Below are positions 63,745 to 64,000 of a DNA stretch of 64,000 nucleotides, piece by piece. The notes beneath the pieces were generated by a model. The model was not told the origin of the DNA. It saw nothing but the letters and a program-made list of their open reading frames with translations, and did not search any database. Source of the stretch: Fidelibacterota bacterium (lineage in GTDB: Bacteria > Fidelibacterota > UBA8477 > JABMPR01). The translations under genes were made by a program, and so were the position numbers. The first letter of the stretch is position 1; each line of letters opens with the position of its first letter. The stretch lies in contig JAERTH010000085.1 of assembly GCA_016844955.1 (NCBI GenBank), positions 1 through 64,000 of the forward strand. The letters run 5' to 3'.

Positions 63745-64000
63745 ATGATGTATGCAGCTCCTTGAATCAATAAGAAGGCCAATAATCCGGCGAGGACATC
63801 ATCCATCATAATTCCCAATCCGTCTGGAAGGTGCTGAGATTTATCTATCAACCAGGGCTTCCAGATATCAAACAATCGAAACAGTATAAAAGCTGCCAGC
63901 CAGTACCCCCAGTGATGTGGAATTGCTAAAACGGCTAACCATTGACCAACTAACTCGTCAATTACAATTTCGCCCGGATCTTCAATGCCCATTGATTTTG
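63741..64000 (-). CDS. pgpA: Phosphatidylglycerophosphatase A, N terminus outside the window
   Basis: The last ~86 residues of PgpA are present. DPGEIVIDELVGQWLAV carries the acidic catalytic motif, followed by FRLFDIWKPWLID and DDVLAGLLAFLL, all typical. It removes phosphate from phosphatidylglycerophosphate in the inner membrane. The frame is open to the window edge, so the ATG at 63990-63992 is internal. Confidence 0.93.
   Translation of the reverse strand, partial: KSMGIEDPGEIVIDELVGQWLAVLAIPHHWGYWLAAFILFRLFDIWKPWLIDKSQHLPDGLGIMMDDVLAGLLAFLLIQGAAYII

Overview
The window reads as a piece of bacterial chromosome of moderate, fairly low GC content, gene-dense and almost entirely coded on the minus strand. 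The best guess for the organism is a marine member of the FCB (Fibrobacterota-Chlorobiota-Bacteroidota) group, most likely Candidatus Marinimicrobia/Neomarinimicrobiota. The basis is a PorU-like C25 protease with a type IX secretion C-terminal domain, a PorV/PorQ-like barrel, a Bacteroidota-style dihydroorotase, CdaA, and an archaeal-type (type II) glyceraldehyde-3-phosphate dehydrogenase. This assignment is an inference; there is no rRNA in the window.

Layout. 1-5531 (minus): a cut-off lipoprotein gene, then an operon of PpiC-like isomerase, nucleoside kinase, thiamine pyrophosphokinase, Na+/solute symporter and a YdfG-like dehydrogenase. 5653-6269 (plus): an AhpD-like peroxidase gene interrupted by an in-frame UGA exactly where the peroxidatic cysteine should be, followed by a hairpin at SECIS distance; this is a probable selenoprotein and the most interesting locus here. 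6278-10427: beta-lactamase-family lipoprotein, CHASE2 adenylate cyclase (plus), and an unknown membrane protein. 10601-14486: tRNA-Arg, -Glu, -Gln, cutA (plus), leuS, and a tRNA-Pro gene followed by three 109-bp tandem tRNA-Pro-derived units and a terminator. 14518-18231: small membrane exporter family protein, glycosyltransferase, clpC. 18252-36137: a run of 13 closely spaced or overlapping genes (tilS, hpt, ftsH, folP, cdaA, porU-like, porV-like, SLBB protein, prfB with programmed +1 frameshift, lysS, lolC/E/D). 36206-43556: type II GAPDH and a cytochrome c maturation cluster (ccmD, C, B, A, two unusual proteins, ccmF, ccmE). 43573-50336: PHP-type phosphatase, an acyl-CoA mutase large subunit with isobutyryl-CoA mutase residues, dxs, pdxT, pdxS, ispH. 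50329-54419: nrnA, gpsA, acyl-CoA synthetase. 54497-56132 (plus): tRNA-Leu, an iodotyrosine-deiodinase-like flavoprotein, an SGNH hydrolase. 56129-64000 (minus): pyrC, comEC, recX, recA, thpR, cinA, pgpA.

Together the genes cover translation (leuS, lysS, prfB, tilS, five tRNAs), envelope biogenesis (lolCDE, gpsA, pgpA, T9SS-like secretion), cofactor supply (thiN, folP, pdxST, dxs, ispH), cytochrome c maturation, protein quality control (ftsH, clpC) and DNA recombination/uptake (recA, recX, comEC). Core promoters seen repeatedly have the form TTGCTA or TTGACA, 16-18 bp, TATAAT-like. Known recoding is present (RF2 autoregulatory frameshift), and a second recoding event (UGA to selenocysteine) is proposed. 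No CRISPR array, insertion sequence, prophage or defence system was seen.
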